Assembly (NCBI GenBank): GCA_004292865.1
Contig: RDXP01000118.1
Coordinates: 1-52,776, forward strand
Length of the DNA stretch: 52,776 nucleotides
DNA from: Sphingobacteriales bacterium
GTDB taxonomy: Bacteria > Bacteroidota > Bacteroidia > Sphingobacteriales > Sphingobacteriaceae
Direction of reading: 5' to 3'
Part shown: one piece after another, positions 48,639 to 52,776 of the stretch
Layout of the letters: each line of letters starts with the position of its first letter
Position numbering within the stretch: the first letter of the stretch is position 1
Notes under the pieces: model-generated
The model's input: only the letters and a program-made list of their open reading frames with translations
Told to the model about the DNA's origin: nothing
Databases searched by the model: none
Translations under genes and position numbers: made by a program

Positions 48639-48914
48639 ATGAACAATGCCCAAAAATACAAACTTATAAAAGGAAGGTTTGACGCCGAAGAAGCTATACC
48701 ACTGGTAACATCGCTATACGAAGCTAAAATACAGTTTCATAACCGCCAATTGCTTACCATGAACGAACGTAACGAAGAAGATGTAGAGCATTGCGAAAAA
48801 AGAATTACCGATTTAGAAAAAACAAGGGGAAATATTATCAACCTATTAAAAAAAGCTGCATTAGAAAGCAAAAAAATAGATATAGATGGCTTTTTAGCTA
48901 TCGAAATAGTGTAA
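48639..48914 (+). CDS. Hypothetical small protein
   Basis: 91-aa ORF directly downstream of icd, charged helical composition. Confidence 0.7.
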   Translation: MNNAQKYKLIKGRFDAEEAIPLVTSLYEAKIQFHNRQLLTMNERNEEDVEHCEKRITDLEKTRGNIINLLKKAALESKKIDIDGFLAIEIV

Positions 48915-48918
48915 ACCA

Positions 48919-49094
48919 AAGCAATAGAGCCTTTTGTAAGCCATTGCTTATAAAGTGTTTTGTTTGTAAAACACCCTTTAGTGCAACATTAACGGTGCAC
49001 AGCCATACATTTCATTATGGCTATTAAAAAGCATTTCGCTTATGCCTCTCTTTTTTTACCCTTGGCCTGGGATAAAAAGGGAGGCTTTTTTTTT
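48919..49094 (+). ncRNA. Candidate structured RNA or structured 3'UTR: serial hairpins ending in an intrinsic terminator
   Basis: Stems AAGCAAT/ATTGCTT, GTGTTTT/AAAACAC, GTGCA/TGCAC, AGCCATA/TATGGCT, AAGC/GCTT, then the terminator stem. Confidence 0.45.
49044..49094 (+). terminator. Strong rho-independent terminator
   Basis: GCCTCTCTTTTTTTACCC ... GGGATAAAAAGGGAGGC followed by nine T. Confidence 0.85.
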
Positions 49095-49302
49095 CAAAAT
49101 AACGCCTTGCTACATCAATCTGTTTTGCTGTTTCCGATTTTATTTTTGGAGAGTTAACCCGGTACTACCGCCCCATTGCTACATAAAAGGGTAACAATTT
49201 TTGTTATACGTTTATATATAAACACAGCTTAAAAAGCATAAAAGCATAAGGTTTTTTGGTTAGCTGTTTAAAATAATTGTTAAATATAAACCCGATACAA
49301 AA

Positions 49303-49503
49303 ATGACAGCTCGACAAATGGCAACATTCGATTTAAGCGACAAAACGGTATTTCCAATTTGTCCTAATTGTTATTTACCCTTTGCATGTAGGGTAAAACG
49401 ACCTTTTTTTCAAAAAATATTATTTTGTAAACTACATTTCAAAAAATATTGGTGCGAAAAATGCAACTCAAAATTTAGTATTATTGAGCAAAAAGGAGAT
49501 TGA
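49303..49503 (+). CDS. Small zinc-ribbon-like hypothetical protein
   Basis: 66 aa with CPNC and CEKC pairs. Confidence 0.45.
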   Translation: MTARQMATFDLSDKTVFPICPNCYLPFACRVKRPFFQKILFCKLHFKKYWCEKCNSKFSIIEQKGD

Positions 49504-49537
49504 TTTTGGCTTGCGCAACTATAAATGCACCCAAACA

Positions 49538-50278
49538 TTACCTCCATTTTAATTTGTGTAAAACGGTTAACCTTACAATATCTCTATCAAAAAACTGGTT
49601 TTGCTTTGCCCGCTGCTGGTACCAATGTAGGTAACCCAGCTCTACCGAAATTTTTTTATTTACCTCCTGCTCGCAGCCTATATACGTTCGGTTTTGGTCG
49701 AACTGGTTGTAAACAATGTTTTTACCCGCATTTAGCATAATTTCGTTCGATAGCTTAAACGTTGTTTTATTGTTTGCACTATCGCTGCTTAATCTATAAT
49801 TTGCTTGTAGCCTATACCTAAATCTGAAATTAAAATCATAGCCATCCAAAAGTTGGTTGCCATTATTTTTACGGATAAAACGTTCATCAATACGTATCCT
49901 GTGCTGTAATGTTAACCTGTTGGCTAATACGTTATTTAAGTTAATTTCTTGGTTAGGTCGTATTTCGGGTACAACCAAGGTCAGTGTAGCATTAGCCTCT
50001 TGCGGGCTTTGGCGTGAGTAGGTTAAACCTAAAGCTACATCAGTATTGCGTAAAATTTTATAATACAGCCTTGTATGTGCTATAAAATGGTGTTGCCGAT
50101 TGTTTTCTAAAAAACGCCTATTCTCAATTTCATTGTGCAAAGCCCATTTTTTGTTTATACTTAATTGGTTATAGTACCTAAGCCAATAAAGGCTTTGGTG
50201 ACTTACATCTTTTTGTGCCCGAACGCTTAAGCATAGCAAACTAAAAAGCAACAGTAAACAAGTATTTTTTATCCTCAC
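49538..50278 (-). CDS. DUF2490 domain-containing outer membrane protein
   Basis: Signal peptide; YWLRYYNQLSINKKWALHNEIENRRF... C-terminal beta strands. Confidence 0.82.
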   Translation of the reverse strand: MRIKNTCLLLLFSLLCLSVRAQKDVSHQSLYWLRYYNQLSINKKWALHNEIENRRFLENNRQHHFIAHTRLYYKILRNTDVALGLTYSRQSPQEANATLTLVVPEIRPNQEINLNNVLANRLTLQHRIRIDERFIRKNNGNQLLDGYDFNFRFRYRLQANYRLSSDSANNKTTFKLSNEIMLNAGKNIVYNQFDQNRTYIGCEQEVNKKISVELGYLHWYQQRAKQNQFFDRDIVRLTVLHKLKWR

Positions 50279-50372
50279 AAATAATGTACAATAATATAAA
50301 AGTTTATAAATACAACATATTCAATATTTTATACCGCTTACGCTAGGCTAATAAATGTAATTTTAGCTAAAA

Positions 50373-50393
50373 AACTTGGTTTAAAAAACCAAG
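50373..50393 (-). terminator. Hairpin downstream of uvrA
   Basis: ACTTGGTTTAAAAAACCAAGT, perfect 9-bp stem; followed on the minus strand by TTTTTTAG. Confidence 0.7.
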
Positions 50394-50403
50394 TAGTAAA
50401 ACC

Positions 50404-52776
50404 TTATTTTAAACCAGTTTCTATCTCCTTTTTCAAAAACAAACCTGTAAAACTTTCTTTACATTTTATCAATCCTTCGGGGGTACCGGTAAAAATAATT
50501 TTGCCGCCACCTTTGCCACCTTCGGGGCCAAGGTCTATCACATGGTCGGCAATTTTTATCACATCTAAATTATGCTCGATAACCAAAACGGTATTTCCCC
50601 TATCCACAATTAAATTTAACACGCCTAGCAACACGTTAATATCCTCGAAATGGAGGCCTGTGGTAGGTTCGTCTAAAATATAAAAAGTATTGCCCGTATC
50701 TTTTTTAGATAATTCGGTGGCTAGTTTTACCCTTTGCGCTTCGCCACCCGATAGCGTAACCGACGATTGCCCCAACGTAATATAGCCCAAGCCCACATCT
50801 TTTAAGGTTTTTATTTTGCGGTAAATGGATGGGATGTTTTCAAAAAAATCAACCGCATCTTCAATACTCATATCCAATACATCGCTGATAGATTTTCCGC
50901 GAAAGCGAACCTCTAACGTTTCTCGGTTGTAGCGTTTGCCACCACAGGCTTCGCAAGGCACTTGCACATCGGGCAAAAAGTTCATTTCTATTACTTTAAG
51001 TCCGGCTCCAGTACAGGTTTCGCAACGGCCCCCTTTTACGTTAAACGAAAAACGGCCAGGTTTGTATCCGCGTATGCGAGATTCGGGCAATGCCATAAAC
51101 AGGTTGCGAATATCCGAAAACACTCCTGTATAAGTTGATGGATTAGAGCGTGGTGTGCGGCCAATGGGGCTTTGGTTTATCTCAATTACTTTATCAATAT
51201 GTTCTAAACCTTTAATTTCTTTATGCGGCATGGGGTGTTTTTTTGCCCTAAAAAAATGCTTGTTTAAAATGGGATACAGCGTTTCGCCTATTAAAGTAGA
51301 TTTTCCGCTTCCCGAAACTCCGGTAACGCATATCAATTTCCCTAACGGAAAATCGCAAGACACATTTTTTAAATTATTGCCCGTAACACCTTTAAGCGAA
51401 AGCGTTTTTCCGTTTCCGTTTCTCCGCTGGGGCGGGATGATAATGCCCATATCGCCGTTAAGGTACGATGCCGTTAACGTATTTGATGCCAGTATTTGTG
51501 CAGGCGTACCCTCGGCAACTACAGTACCGCCGTGTATGCCTGCGGCTGGGCCCATATCTATCACATAGTCGGCCTCTAGTATCATATCTTTATCGTGTTC
51601 TACCACCAAAACGGTATTGCCTAAATCACGTAAGTTTTTTAAAGCGTTAATTAAGCGGTCGTTATCTCGCTGGTGCAAACCTATGGATGGTTCGTCCAGA
51701 ATGTACATCACATTCATTAATTGCGAGCCTATTTGCGTAGCCAAACGTATGCGTTGCGCTTCGCCGCCCGAAAGGGTGCGGGCGGTACGGTCGAGGGTGA
51801 GGTACGATAAACCAACATCCAACAAAAAGCCAATGCGTGAGCGTATTTCTTTTAAAATTTCTTTGGCAATGGTGTTTTGGCGTTCGTTAAAGGTGGCTTC
51901 CACATTATCAAACCATAATTTTAAGGTGTTGATATCCATCGACGCCAAGTCGAAAATATTTTTATCGCCCACTTTAAAGTTTAACGATTCTTTTTTTAGC
52001 CTTGCGCCATCGCACACGGGGCAGGTTTTTAAAACCCTAAAATTATCTAAATCACCAGCCCCCGTATCGCCACGTTTTTCGCTTTGTTCTTCCAGCATTT
52101 TTATAATGCCATCAAACTGTATCGAATAATTTTGCACATTCCATTTGTTATATTCCACAGGTACACTCACTAAATCGGGTACACCGTGTAACAAAATATC
52201 GATAGCTTCGGGGGCTAGTTTTTCGATAGGATTAGATAAGGAGAAATTATATTTTTTGCCTAACGCTTTGATAACCTGAAATATCCATACCTCTCGGTAT
52301 TCGCCCAGCGGGGCTAAGCCGCCGTTTATAATGCTTAGTTTACGGTCGGGTATTACGGATTCTTCATCCACATCAAACACAAAACCCAAGCCATCGCACT
52401 CGGGGCAAGCACCATACGGTGAGTTAAACGAAAACGTGTTGGGCTGCGGTTCATCGTACGATACGCCTGTGGTGGGGCACATTAAAAATTTAGAGAAATG
52501 GTAGGCATTGTTCTCCTTATCGGATACTTTAATAATGCCTTTGGCCATTTTTAAGGCCGATTGTATGGAGGTTTGCAGTCGGGCTTTGTCTTTTTCGGAT
52601 ACAATTAGCCTATCTACCACGGTTTCTATATCGTGTATTTTGTACCTATCGAGCTGCATTTTTGGCGTAACATCTAGTATCTCGCCATCAACCCTTACTT
52701 TTAAATATCCTTGTTTGCGTATTTGCTCAAAAAGCTCTCGGTAATGCCCTTTACGGCCTTTTATAATGGGAGCTAA
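50404..52776 (-). CDS. uvrA: Excinuclease ABC subunit A, N-terminus beyond window edge
   Basis: TLSGGEAQRIRLATQIGSQL, VTGVSGSGKSTLIGETLYPIL, TTGLHFEDI; frame is open past the listed Met (52659) to 52776: LAPIIKGRKGHYRELFEQIRKQGYLKVRVDGEILDVTPK. Confidence 0.97.
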   Translation of the reverse strand, partial: LAPIIKGRKGHYRELFEQIRKQGYLKVRVDGEILDVTPKMQLDRYKIHDIETVVDRLIVSEKDKARLQTSIQSALKMAKGIIKVSDKENNAYHFSKFLMCPTTGVSYDEPQPNTFSFNSPYGACPECDGLGFVFDVDEESVIPDRKLSIINGGLAPLGEYREVWIFQVIKALGKKYNFSLSNPIEKLAPEAIDILLHGVPDLVSVPVEYNKWNVQNYSIQFDGIIKMLEEQSEKRGDTGAGDLDNFRVLKTCPVCDGARLKKESLNFKVGDKNIFDLASMDINTLKLWFDNVEATFNERQNTIAKEILKEIRSRIGFLLDVGLSYLTLDRTARTLSGGEAQRIRLATQIGSQLMNVMYILDEPSIGLHQRDNDRLINALKNLRDLGNTVLVVEHDKDMILEADYVIDMGPAAGIHGGTVVAEGTPAQILASNTLTASYLNGDMGIIIPPQRRNGNGKTLSLKGVTGNNLKNVSCDFPLGKLICVTGVSGSGKSTLIGETLYPILNKHFFRAKKHPMPHKEIKGLEHIDKVIEINQSPIGRTPRSNPSTYTGVFSDIRNLFMALPESRIRGYKPGRFSFNVKGGRCETCTGAGLKVIEMNFLPDVQVPCEACGGKRYNRETLEVRFRGKSISDVLDMSIEDAVDFFENIPSIYRKIKTLKDVGLGYITLGQSSVTLSGGEAQRVKLATELSKKDTGNTFYILDEPTTGLHFEDINVLLGVLNLIVDRGNTVLVIEHNLDVIKIADHVIDLGPEGGKGGGKIIFTGTPEGLIKCKESFTGLFLKKEIETGLK

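Overview
This 52.8 kb window is AT-rich Bacteroidetes-type chromosome. That call rests on protein families (TonB receptors with CarboxypepD_reg-like N-termini, DUF4249, PorV/PorQ, DUF4159) and on TAnnTTTG -7 promoter elements. Most of it is housekeeping: rmuC, a polyprenyl synthase, an ECF sigma factor, murB, crtZ-like, tyrS, yicC-gmk-nadD, efp, rsmE, gnd-zwf-pgl, murF, icd and uvrA. Accessory content includes a copper-handling cluster (12.2-16.9 kb), a DtxR/MntR-mntH pair, two TonB receptors and an Rpn/PD-(D/E)XK mobile nuclease. The most interesting signals are mostly non-coding: (1) a dispersed ~210-255 bp MITE-like family with terminal inverted repeats (AAACTTTCGGAGG...CCTCCGAAACTTTAG), an internal fold-back and A/T-rich ~9 bp flanking direct repeats; (2) one copy of it split by a ~1.15 kb segment carrying the Rpn-like gene; (3) two inverted repeats sharing the same arm, one a perfect 36-bp palindrome, upstream of the ECF sigma gene; (4) a near-identical palindrome TTTAG[AG]CTAA[TC]CTAAA upstream of both mntR-mntH and a TonB receptor, the latter next to a decayed DtxR-like gene; (5) a 7-bp tandem duplication that splits a membrane-protein gene in frame terms; (6) a run of hairpins ending in a strong terminator (ncRNA/3'UTR candidate); (7) an unlisted 46-aa Cys-rich exported peptide in the copper cluster. 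No tRNA, rRNA or CRISPR was seen. All statements come from reading the sequence; no searches were run.
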